The notes below the pieces were generated by a model. That model had not been told where the DNA came from. It searched no databases and was given only the letters and a program-made list of their open reading frames with translations. From DASRAJ01 sp035638255 (GTDB lineage: Bacteria; Bacteroidota; Bacteroidia; Chitinophagales; UBA10324), in contig DASRAJ010000155.1 in NCBI GenBank assembly GCA_035638255.1, positions 49,439-113,438 of the forward strand: 64,000 bases of DNA, in the 5' to 3' direction. Position 1 is the stretch's first letter; each line of letters opens with the position of its first letter. A program made the position numbers and the translations under genes. Below are positions 33,667-42,757 of the stretch, piece by piece.

Positions 33667-34533
33667 ATGAGCAAACAAGTAAGCTCCATGAACTTCGAAA
33701 CCGTCGATGTTAAGGGCGTTAAGATCTTCTACCGCGAGGCCGGAGATCGTTTGAAACAGACCATCGTCTTGCTCCATGGTTTTCCCTCGTCGTCACACGA
33801 GTTTCACGACCTCATTCCGCTTCTCGCCAATCGATTTCATGTCATAGCGCCCGACTACCCTGGCATGGGTTACAGCGATGTGCCTGGCGTGACTGACCTC
33901 CGACCAACCTTCGACGATGTGTCTTCGGTTATTAGTGCGTTCATCACCAAGTGCACGCAGGGGCCGGTCATCTTATACTTGTTTGACATTGGCGGTGCGA
34001 TCGGACTGCGAATCGCAACAGCAAACCCTGAACGGATCGCTGGCCTGATTTTTCAGAACGTAACAATTTCACGAGATGGCTTTAACCCCGAGCGCCTCAA
34101 AGCCTACGAGCGGGTTGGTGGCCATGAAACGTCAGAGAAGTTAGCCGAGGTCGAACAATGGGCAACCGAAGTCCGAGACAAGTTTCTTCACCAATCAGGA
34201 GCGCGCCAGCCCGATACCCTGAATCCGGACAATTGGGCGATCGACGCTCACGCGTTCTCAAACCCAGCGAGTCAGGCCTTCATGTCAAGGTTGTTTATGG
34301 ATTTCGCTTCGAACTTCCAGCACTATCCGGAATGGAATGCCTTTCTGAAGAACCGACAGCCGAAGGCGCTTATCATCTGGGGACGAAACGACCCTCTTTT
34401 CACACCGGCAGCCCCGGAAGCATTGAAGCAAGTTCTACCGATGGCCAAGTTGTACTATTTCGACGCCGGCCACTACCCTCTCGATGAGTATTCCGACGAG
34501 ATCGCCGAGGCGATCATCGAGATGTTCACGTAA
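33667..34533 (+). CDS. Alpha/beta-hydrolase, dehalogenase-like (copy D1)
   Basis: The 288-residue product has 'IVLLHGFPSSSHEFHDLIP', 'VIAPDYPGMGYSDVPG', nucleophile elbow 'LYLFDIGGAIGLRIAT' (Asp ~106), 'ALIIWGRNDPLFTPA' (acid) and 'FDAGHYPLDEYSDE' (His). The Asp nucleophile and Trp-containing cap fit haloalkane/haloacetate dehalogenases or epoxide hydrolases. It is a tandem paralogue of the next gene, 128 bp away. It is more GC-rich than the other genes of the region. Confidence 0.85.
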   Translation: MSKQVSSMNFETVDVKGVKIFYREAGDRLKQTIVLLHGFPSSSHEFHDLIPLLANRFHVIAPDYPGMGYSDVPGVTDLRPTFDDVSSVISAFITKCTQGPVILYLFDIGGAIGLRIATANPERIAGLIFQNVTISRDGFNPERLKAYERVGGHETSEKLAEVEQWATEVRDKFLHQSGARQPDTLNPDNWAIDAHAFSNPASQAFMSRLFMDFASNFQHYPEWNAFLKNRQPKALIIWGRNDPLFTPAAPEALKQVLPMAKLYYFDAGHYPLDEYSDEIAEAIIEMFT

Positions 34534-34661
34534 TAGATTCGACGCGTGATGCTGCCTTCGTGTCGGTATCTAAAAGCTAAAACAAAAAAATTCTGTTGAT
34601 TGAGAAAGGATTGAACTGATTGAAAAATTTATAAACCATTCAATAAAACAAAAGTAAGATC

Positions 34662-35555
34662 ATGAACCAGCAAGCAAGCTTTATGAATTTCAAAACCCTT
34701 GACGTTGAGGGCGTCAAGATCTTTTACCGCGAGGCCGGGGACCCGCTGAAACCGACCATCGTCCTGCTTCACGGTTTTCCCTCGTCGTCGTACCAGTTCC
34801 ACGACCTGATTCCCCTTCTGGCAAACCAGTTTCATGTCGTTGCGCCTGACTATCCCGGCATGGGGTTCAGTGATGCGCCTGATCCTAATGTTTTGCAACC
34901 GACCTTCGACGGCGTGGGATTGGTGATGGATGCATTCCTGACGCAGTTGGCACCCGGGCCAATCATCTTGTACATGCACGACATTGGCGCTCCAATTGGA
35001 ATGCGCATCGCTTTGGCTCATCCGGAGAGAATCACTGGTCTTGTTTTCCAAAATGAGGTGCTCTCCAGGAAGGGATGGGATCTCACGAAGTTGAAAGTCT
35101 ACGAGCTGCTCGACGGCCCTGAAACTCCAGAGAAACTTGCCCAAGTCGAACAATTCGCCACCGTGGCACGCGATAAGTTACTACACCATACTGGAGCCCA
35201 TCGCCCTGATGCCTTGAACCCGGACAAATGGGCGATCGATGCCTATACATTTTCAAACGATTCTAATAGAGTGTTCATGTCACGGTTGTTCCTGAATTAC
35301 TCAACGAACTTCGAGTCCTATGCAAAATGGAACGCCTATCTAAAGGACAAGCAGCCGAAGACGCTCATCGTCTGGGGGAATAATGACCCACTCTTCGTCC
35401 CGACGGGCCCTGAATTAATAAAGCAGGTCTTGCCGTCAGCAGAAGTCCGCTATTTCGATGGCGGCCACTTCGCACTTGATGAGTTCACGGACGAGATCGG
35501 AGATGCGATCATCGAAACATTTTCCTATAGGGACGCCAATAAAACCAAGCAGTAA
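34662..35555 (+). CDS. Alpha/beta-hydrolase, dehalogenase-like (copy D2)
   Basis: The 297-residue product is a tandem paralogue of D1: 'NFKTLDVEGVKIFYREAGDP', 'LLHGFPSSSYQFHDLIPLL', 'LYMHDIGAPIGMRIALAHPE' (Asp nucleophile), 'TLIVWGNNDPLFVPT' and 'FDGGHFALDEFTDEI' (His). The cap and termini differ enough to suggest a different substrate. After its stop a short frame ('KVKDEQKFIEQLFSEHIKRV') precedes the next gene. No signal peptide. Confidence 0.85.
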   Translation: MNQQASFMNFKTLDVEGVKIFYREAGDPLKPTIVLLHGFPSSSYQFHDLIPLLANQFHVVAPDYPGMGFSDAPDPNVLQPTFDGVGLVMDAFLTQLAPGPIILYMHDIGAPIGMRIALAHPERITGLVFQNEVLSRKGWDLTKLKVYELLDGPETPEKLAQVEQFATVARDKLLHHTGAHRPDALNPDKWAIDAYTFSNDSNRVFMSRLFLNYSTNFESYAKWNAYLKDKQPKTLIVWGNNDPLFVPTGPELIKQVLPSAEVRYFDGGHFALDEFTDEIGDAIIETFSYRDANKTKQ

Positions 35556-35665
35556 AAATATCTCTATTGCAAAAGTTAAAGACGAACAAAAATTTATTGA
35601 GCAGCTATTTTCAGAACACATTAAGCGAGTTGAAATCTTTAAACTAAAAGTAAAATCTAAGCATC

Positions 35666-36511
35666 ATGAATTCTCAAATTTTAAATTATGCGGATACACC
35701 AACCCAATTTATCGAAGTTGGAGGTATCGCATATGCGTACCGATCATTGGGTATGCAATCAGACGTTCCCATAGTTTGTCTGCAGCACTTTACAGGAACG
35801 TTGGATAATTGGGATCCCATAATTATTAATGGCCTCGCCAAAGAAAGGCGGGTAGTGGTCATTGATAATACCGGTGTCGGCAATTCCGGTGGAGCAACGC
35901 CGGATAATGTTCAGGACATGACACAGGATGCAATCAAGATCATTGCGGCATTAGGGATCAACAGGTGTGACTTGCTTGGTTTTTCATTGGGCGGTTTTAT
36001 TGCACAGATCATTGCAGTAGTGAGGCCGGATTTAGTGCGTAAAATCATTTTGGTAGGAACTGCTCCACAAGGTACCAAGGTGTTGCACTCATTTCCTCAG
36101 CTGATTGAAAAAGCATTTCAGTTGACTCCTATGGAAAGGTTCTTGTTTCTTTTTGCAACGACATCGGAAAAGAGCAGGGCAAAGTTGAGTGCCGTACTTC
36201 ACCGCTTAATGGAAAGGAAAGAAGACCGTGACAAGGAAGCTACACTGCCAACCATTCAAGCGCAGATCAATGCACTTACCCGCTGGGGCACAGATCAGCT
36301 AACGATTGATATTAGCAAGATTGTCCAACCTGTTTTGATCATCCAGGGAAGTAATGACAAGATGATGGATAGCGCTTCCTCTCTTGAACTCTTCAGGCAA
36401 ATTCCGAATGCAGTTCTAACCTACTATCCTGATTCTGCTCACGGTTCTTTTTTTCAGTACCCGGAATTATTTGTTGATCAGGCAAATTTTTTTCTGAACA
36501 GTTTTGAATAG
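35666..36511 (+). CDS. Alpha/beta-hydrolase, Ser nucleophile (paralogue pair A, second copy)
   Basis: The 281-residue product is near-identical in layout to the gene at 29472: 'NYADTPTQFIEVGGIAYAYR', 'VCLQHFTGTLDNWDPIIING', 'LLGFSLGGFIAQI', 'VLIIQGSNDKMMD' and 'YPDSAHGSFFQYPE'. Differences are scattered, so the duplication is not very recent. The two copies bracket five other hydrolase genes. Confidence 0.88.
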   Translation: MNSQILNYADTPTQFIEVGGIAYAYRSLGMQSDVPIVCLQHFTGTLDNWDPIIINGLAKERRVVVIDNTGVGNSGGATPDNVQDMTQDAIKIIAALGINRCDLLGFSLGGFIAQIIAVVRPDLVRKIILVGTAPQGTKVLHSFPQLIEKAFQLTPMERFLFLFATTSEKSRAKLSAVLHRLMERKEDRDKEATLPTIQAQINALTRWGTDQLTIDISKIVQPVLIIQGSNDKMMDSASSLELFRQIPNAVLTYYPDSAHGSFFQYPELFVDQANFFLNSFE

Positions 36512-36556
36512 TTGTTTTCGTAACAGATAAATTCTTGACAAAAACCAATCGAGCTT

Positions 36557-36781
36557 ATGAAACAAAGAATAGCATTTGCAGCCATCATGGGCTTCATCAC
36601 CACCGGGATCATCTCCGCTTCATTGGTGGCATTCAACTATGGACTTCATCCCGGTTTTTTTACTATTTGGTTTCTCTCCTGGTTGGTTTCTTTTCCATTG
36701 GCTCTAATGGCCGCTCTCTTTGTAGGTCCCCGCGTGCAAGTGCTGGTGAACTATTTATTTAAAGAATCTGTAGGTCGCTAA
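36557..36781 (+). CDS. DUF2798 family small membrane protein
   Basis: The 74-residue product has two transmembrane helices ('AFAAIMGFITTGIISASLVA' and 'FFTIWFLSWLVSFPLALMA') and ends 'VGPRVQVLVNYLFKE'. The V-G-P-x-V-x-x-L ending is the DUF2798 signature. Inner-membrane protein of unknown role, often next to transporters or regulators. Confidence 0.8.
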   Translation: MKQRIAFAAIMGFITTGIISASLVAFNYGLHPGFFTIWFLSWLVSFPLALMAALFVGPRVQVLVNYLFKESVGR

Positions 36782-36820
36782 GAGAAAAAGTAAGATTGAA
36801 TAAACAGCGGTCACAATTCC

Positions 36821-37012
36821 ATGAGCATGAAGAAAGATATTGAAAATGCAGAGGTGATCAACAACGAAAAAAATCATCGGTTTGAAATCAAACTAAACGA
36901 TAAGTTCGCCTTCGTTCCTTATAACTTCAAAGACGACATGATTGGGTTGTTTCATACTGAAGTTCCTGAAGAGTACAGTGGTAAAGCCATTGGTTCTTCA
37001 ATAATCGCTTAG
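36821..37012 (+). pseudogene. GNAT acetyltransferase-like (YidJ type), 3'-truncated
   Basis: The 63 codons include 'NNEKNHRFEIKLNDKFAFVP', 'DDMIGLFHTEVPEEYSGKAI' and 'GSSIIA', then TAG. This is the first two thirds of the small Gcn5-type acetyltransferase family (~95 residues), stopping within the acetyl-CoA loop G-x-G-I-G-S. The 3' end is absent; DNA before the minus-strand operon (37013-37162) shows no continuation. The break is 150 bp from the DISARM-like operon, so it may mark the left edge of the insertion. Confidence 0.65.
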
Positions 37013-37162
37013 TGGTTATTCTTAAGTTTTAAATGAGTTTTAAAAAATGAAACTTAAAAAAGACTGATTACCGCATGTTACTCCAGCAGGTAGGCTGTGC
37101 GCTGGAAAAAATAAAATGTGCTTGCAAATGCGTTGGCATTATATGCAGAGTCGTTTGTTTCA

Positions 37163-39085
37163 TTAGTCAGTTTTAAAAAATCCAAAGTTATTATCAATAA
37201 GCATTGCTCTGTCTAAAAAGCTATTGAATTCCTCACAAGATGTTTCAGGTAAAAGAGAACAAGAGTAACACGCTGCGAAATTCATTCCTCCGATTCCTTG
37301 TCCTTCTGAATGATAGCATACGGGGTCAGATGCACAATCGTTACTCCTAAACAATGCAGATTCTAAAATCTTTTTGAATGATACCGGGTCTGATTGTGTA
37401 ATAATTCCTCCGTAACTTCCCTCTGAACCGGCAACAGTATAAAGTAAAACTCCTTGCATATTCTCACTGTCCACAAACAACCTTTCGTTTAATGAAGTGG
37501 CAGCATAACCACAAAGAAATTCAAGCTCCTTAATTAGCAAGTGGGAGAGAGTATGCAACAAAATAAATTTTGCTAAATGTTTTTGGTCAATGAACTTATC
37601 CTTTTGCAAAATTTCCGATTGGGAAATTCTTTTCCTTATTGTTTCAATTCTTTCTCTGAATTTTCCAGATTCAGAAAAATATTTGAAAAACCATTCGTCT
37701 GTTTTATTTTTATCAAGGTTAATGAAAATTCCCTCTCCGAAACTTTCTGTTGCCAAAAGATAATTCGTGTTTATCGCTTGCGATGAAGTATACTTTATTT
37801 TGATTAGCGCATGAGTGTCACCTTGACTAATAAATAAATCTTTGTCAAAAGGCTCTTGCCTTGTGAACGCTGTTTGAACTGTCGTAAGTTTCAGTCGCTT
37901 TACTTTTATCAGAGTTGAAATTCCGAAATCTGAAAGTGTTAATGTGTCTTGATTTTCATAAGTCAAGTTGTTTTTCTCTTCTTTGTCGGTGTAGTTTGGA
38001 TGCTCGAAAATAAATTTGAACTCTTTTAAACGATAATGAATTTCTGCTTCAAAGGGGGCTTGGTCTTTTTCGTCTATGAAATCATCAATCGTTTGCTTGT
38101 CGTAATTTTTAAAGCTATTGTAAATAACTTCTCTACTCACATCATTTGAAAGGAGATTGCGAATTACCGATTTATCTTCTTGCTTTATTTCTTGAACTTT
38201 CTTCGGTAAATAAATACTGTTGATGCAAAGAGGATAATAGACGCTGTTGCTTGTTCTGATAACTGGTTTGAATTGTTTGTTTTTATCATTTCCGATTCGT
38301 AAACCAAATAATCCTGAAAGATTTACTTCCCTCCCGTTTGCATCGCATCCTTTGTTCTCACATTTTACACGAATACCTGCTAAGTCAGCAAATGTTTCTG
38401 AACGCAAGTATCTTAAATCAGGCTTGTCGCAACAAAGTTTCGTGAAGTCTAAACGAATATTTCCTTCTTCTGCGGTTTCATCATTTATATTTTTCTCTGC
38501 AAGATTCCATCTTTCCCAAGGTAAGTCCCTAATCTCTCCATTTGGTGCAGTCATAATGAAACGAACTTGTTCCAACTCGTGATACTTTTTAATTTTTCTC
38601 TTATTCTTCTTTTCTTCCTCTTTTGCTTTGTCAAAACATTGGTAGCATTTAGGTTTAATAAATTTTACTGCGGCATCTGGTTCGTTGTGCTTTTCTAAAG
38701 TTTGATGCCAACGCTTCCACCATTCTTTTACAGTTTTAAATCTTTCGCAATTTGAGCAATACATCCATTCAGGAAAATATTTTGCACTTGCTATCTCTTT
38801 AGGTTTTAATGGAACGGAATCACTCGTGACAAATGGGTTTGCAATATTGATAGGAACACGAACAAACTTTTGAAGGTTTTTAAAATGTACTTGAAGCCGC
38901 TTTAACAAACGGTTATCTTCAATCACAAATTCTTCATGGTCAAAAATTCTTGAATTGTCCGTGAAGTATTTCCACTTGTCAAAATTTTCTACAAGCAAAG
39001 CGCCTTTTTCAGTTTCCAAAATTGAACCTACCCCGCCGTAAGCACTTAGCATTTTTCTTGTTTGTGATTGAATATATTTAGGCAT
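37163..39085 (-). CDS. drmB: DISARM-type DrmB (DUF1998) protein
   Basis: The 640-residue product starts 'MPKYIQSQTRKMLSAYGGVG'. It has an N-terminal Cys cluster ('YCSNCERFKTVKEWW' ~109, then 'KPKCYQCF'), a second cluster ('CCDKPDLRYL', 'VKCENKGCD'), and a DUF1998-type C-terminus: 'GGIITQSDPVSFKKILESAL' and 'CYSCSLLPETSCEEFN'. DUF1998 proteins pair with helicases; in DISARM, DrmB joins DrmA. It is the last gene of the minus-strand operon, 12 bp after drmA. Zinc-like clusters are visible; no nuclease motif is. Confidence 0.85.
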   Translation of the reverse strand: MPKYIQSQTRKMLSAYGGVGSILETEKGALLVENFDKWKYFTDNSRIFDHEEFVIEDNRLLKRLQVHFKNLQKFVRVPINIANPFVTSDSVPLKPKEIASAKYFPEWMYCSNCERFKTVKEWWKRWHQTLEKHNEPDAAVKFIKPKCYQCFDKAKEEEKKNKRKIKKYHELEQVRFIMTAPNGEIRDLPWERWNLAEKNINDETAEEGNIRLDFTKLCCDKPDLRYLRSETFADLAGIRVKCENKGCDANGREVNLSGLFGLRIGNDKNKQFKPVIRTSNSVYYPLCINSIYLPKKVQEIKQEDKSVIRNLLSNDVSREVIYNSFKNYDKQTIDDFIDEKDQAPFEAEIHYRLKEFKFIFEHPNYTDKEEKNNLTYENQDTLTLSDFGISTLIKVKRLKLTTVQTAFTRQEPFDKDLFISQGDTHALIKIKYTSSQAINTNYLLATESFGEGIFINLDKNKTDEWFFKYFSESGKFRERIETIRKRISQSEILQKDKFIDQKHLAKFILLHTLSHLLIKELEFLCGYAATSLNERLFVDSENMQGVLLYTVAGSEGSYGGIITQSDPVSFKKILESALFRSNDCASDPVCYHSEGQGIGGMNFAACYSCSLLPETSCEEFNSFLDRAMLIDNNFGFFKTD

Positions 39086-39097
39086 ACGATTTTAGTT

Positions 39098-42000
39098 TTA
39101 ACCTGAAAACGAAAATGATTCTTTGATTTGAATAAAAGTATCTGAATCAACCTCTCTCATAGATTGCATAACAATCCAATCGTCTGTGTCAGAAACACCA
39201 ACTTGAGTTGTTCTTTTCATTAGTTCATCATATTTTTTCAGGCCAATATTGGGATGAACTCTTTCTTCCCAATCATTTGCTAAGTAATCAATCTGTCTCT
39301 CAAAAAAGTCAAACTCTGGCGGCACCTTTCCCGTTTCTTTGTCTTTATATCGTTCTCTAAAGAATGATTTCAATTCATCAATATTTTCCTTTTGGAAATA
39401 TTGTGCATCATTATTCTGATTCAGTCCGGGAATTTTGTGTCTTACAAAAGTTATCATCAGAGTAGTAAGCATTTTATCAATCGTGTTTTCTGTAAATGGA
39501 GTTACACTCAACGGTTCAATGCTCTTGTAAAATGCCTGATGAAAAGGAATGAAATGTTCAAAGTAAGATTTGTCTCTTGCTCTATTCGGATCTAAAAATG
39601 TGACTACCAACCCTTCAACTTGCCTTCCAACACGGCTTGATGCCTGAATATACTCAGCGATATTTTTTGGCATTCCATTTACCAGCATCAGATTTAACCT
39701 ACTAACATCAATTCCAACAGAAAACATATTTGTTGCAAGAACCAAATCAATCATACTTGGGTGCACTGCATTGTATTTCCTACTATTTTTACTTTCCTTT
39801 TCTACTAACTCAAATTTATTTTCAAGTTGTTTTAACACCGATTTTATTTTACTGCTCTCAACTCGTGCCGTGAGTTCTTCTGTTCTATCTTCTAAGCCGA
39901 AATGATTATAGGTCCACTGATTATTTCTGCCAAACAACCTTGCTTGCAATGTGGCTGTATTAACAAAGATTTCATCACCAACTTTATTTCTGATTTTCCC
40001 AACATCTTTCAATGAGTTGTAATAGGAAACCAAGGTCCAGTAATCATCATTGATTGGTTCTTTGTTTTCAATTCTTGCTTCAAGCAAATGAGCAATGAGC
40101 TGGAGTTGTGTATCAATAGCGGTTTTGCCCACAGGCATAAAGCCGATATACTTTCTTTTGCTTTCTTCTTTTGATTCTTTTGCAAAAAAGCTATCGTTGT
40201 AAGTAAGTCCTGATGGTGGAAAAATATTTACTATTCTGTCTCCATAAAGTTTTGCAATTTGCTGTGATGTATTTCTTGTCGTTGCTGTTGATGCAATAAT
40301 TTTCGGAGTAAGATTTTTATTTTCCTTCGTGCAAAGTATTTCAACTACACCTTCAAAGATTCCAACGATTGAACCTAACGGTCCGCTCAACAAGTGTAAC
40401 TCATCTTGAATTATTAGATCGGGTGGTAGTTTATCATCATTCAAGCTATTGAAAAACGTGTGTGCTTCACCTTTCCATGCCAATTGTGCAAACTTGTCAA
40501 CTGTTGCAAACAATAGAGTAGGTGGATTTTCAAATAGCATTTCATCAACTACTTGAACTGGAATTTCCTTGTGATAAGCGCATTTAGTATTAAGGCATTT
40601 GATTTTAAATTTTTTATTGTCTGCTTCAAAACCATAGTCATATTCTGAAATAAGTTTTGTTCCACACCACGGACAAGCTGAAATTTGAAAAGTATTTTTC
40701 AGTTCAGGTCTGCCATTTTTCTTTCTACACTCTCTTTCAATTTCTTCTACAACTTTGAATGCTCCGTTTTCTCCGTCAACTTTTCCTGGGGTTAATTGAT
40801 TTCCTACCCACAAGCCAATTGAAATTGTTTTTGATTTCAATTCGTCTTTGAAATTTCTTCTCAAAAATTCCAATGAAGCAATAAGTTTTGAAGCTCTTTC
40901 AAATTGCTGTGCTGTAAGCAAACGCAATGTGTAACGCATTATCACCGATACACCTCCCGATGCTTCTTCGTCATTCATCCTTCTCCTCCACACAATTGTA
41001 AAAGCTGTCACTGCCAAATATGCTTCTGTTTTCCCTCCGCCTGTCGGGAACCAAATCAAGTCTACAATCTTTTTTCTTTCATCTGATTCTGGTTCTGTAA
41101 TTCCTTTGATGCTCAACAAAAGAAAAGCTAACTGAAACGGTCTGTATTTAGGAGTAAAGTTCAGTCGTGAATAATCATATTCCCTGAAAAAATTCAAATC
41201 GTTGTAAGGAATATTTTTGTTGATTGTTGAGACTTCTTTTTCTTCCTTCGTGAAATCTTTATCGTTTGAGATAATGATTTGAATTAGCATTGCAGTGTTT
41301 GCAAACTGAAATGCTCTAAACACATCATCATTTTTTAAGCAATCAATATTTGATTGTAATCGGATGTAATTGTAATCAAGCCGTGAAATAATTCTTTCAC
41401 CAATTTCTTTTTCCTTTCCTGTGTTGAAGTTGTTTTTCTTTTTCTGTTGGTCAATCCATTTACCGTAAATATCAATGAAACTGAAAAGTCGCTTAATGAT
41501 TTCGTCTTTGTCAAGATCAGTGAACAGAGAAAGATTTTTGATATCAAGCGATTCATTCAATAATTTGAAATCATTGGGATTTTCAAAATCGCTTTCCTTG
41601 AAATCATTCTTCGTGTCTTTCACATTAAACTCTGGAAGAAAAGTTGTTTGCAATAAATTTTCTTTTCTGTTCCAACTTACCGAACAATTATGTCCGATGC
41701 CAAAACTCTTTACATCTCTGTAGAGAAAATTTAGTTCTTCTGCTTCGGGGTCAAACGGGTTCAACTCCTGATTTGATTTGTAAGGAAGAATTTTGTCCGA
41801 CTTTACTTTTATCTCCGCTTGGAATAAACATTTTGAATTTAGTTCAGGTGTCTTTGGTGTAAAGCGTTTTGAGGATTGTTCTTTGGAAATATTTACCAGT
41901 TGAATTTTTATATACTTGTTCCCTTTTACATAATAGGTTCTAATGTTGTAGCCAAACTTTACCTCTTTGTGTGTCTTGTTTGCAATCGGAATTTCAACTG

Positions 42001-42757
42001 GTTTTTCCGTGTCTATGATTTTAAGAATTGTAGAATGAGAAAAGATTCTTCTTTTCCAAATACGGGGAGCTATCAGTTTATCAAAATAATAAATCCAGTT
42101 TTTAATTGGTCGTTCTTTGAATGAATCCGATTTCTTGTAACCATCGTAGTCCAAATATTCTCCGCTTCTTGGGTTCTTGCCACCTTTATCGCCATTCAAC
42201 TCTTCTGAGAGAAAAAGAAATCCGTCTTCATACTTTAGTTTGTTTTTAAAAGGAAAGGAGTTTTCCGGGTCAGCATAAAGCTGAAATCCATTTTCAGGTA
42301 TTTTAATTTTAATTTCTTCCTGTGCAGGCAAATAGTAAAAGCCACCTGAAAATTCAACTTCAATGCTCTCTGCAGATTTTTCAATACAGAAGGTTAATCC
42401 CAAATTATTTGGATGAAAGTGATTTTGATTGACTTTGCTTTCATCCTCACTTGTGGCGTCTTCCTTTTTTGCTTTTGGAATTACATCATTTTCATTTTGA
42501 GAAATTATATCTTCGGATGAAAGTGAATTAGGTTCTTCTGTTTCGGCTTTAAGTTTTGCTTCATCTTCTTCATCTTCGCTTGCAGAAAATTTCCTTTCTG
42601 GGAATATTACAGCTGAAAAATATCGCTGCAATGGATAGTCAGAAATAATTTCTTCTTCATCGGGTAATCCAAAACTATCGGAACCAGCTCCGATTAATCC
42701 TTTTTGAATTCGGTGTTGAAATATGTCTCGTTGCATTTTAGTCAATAAGTTCTTCAT
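39098..42757 (-). CDS. drmA: DISARM-type DrmA helicase
   Basis: The 1219-residue product is a superfamily-2 helicase: Walker A 'DLIWFPTGGGKTEAYL' (~572), motif II 'LIIQDELHLLSGPLGS' (D-E-L-H ~782), zinc-like insert 'SACPWCGTKL' / 'CLNTKCAY', and motif VI 'YIQASSRVGRQVEGLVV' (~1040). The N-terminal ~500 residues are DrmA-like and highly charged, with a Glu-rich tract ('ENDVIPKAKKEDATSEDE'). Its start overlaps the end of drmE by 20 bp, so translational coupling is likely. DNA binding and ATPase activity are expected; target selection is unknown. Confidence 0.87.
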   Translation of the reverse strand: MKNLLTKMQRDIFQHRIQKGLIGAGSDSFGLPDEEEIISDYPLQRYFSAVIFPERKFSASEDEEDEAKLKAETEEPNSLSSEDIISQNENDVIPKAKKEDATSEDESKVNQNHFHPNNLGLTFCIEKSAESIEVEFSGGFYYLPAQEEIKIKIPENGFQLYADPENSFPFKNKLKYEDGFLFLSEELNGDKGGKNPRSGEYLDYDGYKKSDSFKERPIKNWIYYFDKLIAPRIWKRRIFSHSTILKIIDTEKPVEIPIANKTHKEVKFGYNIRTYYVKGNKYIKIQLVNISKEQSSKRFTPKTPELNSKCLFQAEIKVKSDKILPYKSNQELNPFDPEAEELNFLYRDVKSFGIGHNCSVSWNRKENLLQTTFLPEFNVKDTKNDFKESDFENPNDFKLLNESLDIKNLSLFTDLDKDEIIKRLFSFIDIYGKWIDQQKKKNNFNTGKEKEIGERIISRLDYNYIRLQSNIDCLKNDDVFRAFQFANTAMLIQIIISNDKDFTKEEKEVSTINKNIPYNDLNFFREYDYSRLNFTPKYRPFQLAFLLLSIKGITEPESDERKKIVDLIWFPTGGGKTEAYLAVTAFTIVWRRRMNDEEASGGVSVIMRYTLRLLTAQQFERASKLIASLEFLRRNFKDELKSKTISIGLWVGNQLTPGKVDGENGAFKVVEEIERECRKKNGRPELKNTFQISACPWCGTKLISEYDYGFEADNKKFKIKCLNTKCAYHKEIPVQVVDEMLFENPPTLLFATVDKFAQLAWKGEAHTFFNSLNDDKLPPDLIIQDELHLLSGPLGSIVGIFEGVVEILCTKENKNLTPKIIASTATTRNTSQQIAKLYGDRIVNIFPPSGLTYNDSFFAKESKEESKRKYIGFMPVGKTAIDTQLQLIAHLLEARIENKEPINDDYWTLVSYYNSLKDVGKIRNKVGDEIFVNTATLQARLFGRNNQWTYNHFGLEDRTEELTARVESSKIKSVLKQLENKFELVEKESKNSRKYNAVHPSMIDLVLATNMFSVGIDVSRLNLMLVNGMPKNIAEYIQASSRVGRQVEGLVVTFLDPNRARDKSYFEHFIPFHQAFYKSIEPLSVTPFTENTIDKMLTTLMITFVRHKIPGLNQNNDAQYFQKENIDELKSFFRERYKDKETGKVPPEFDFFERQIDYLANDWEERVHPNIGLKKYDELMKRTTQVGVSDTDDWIVMQSMREVDSDTFIQIKESFSFSG

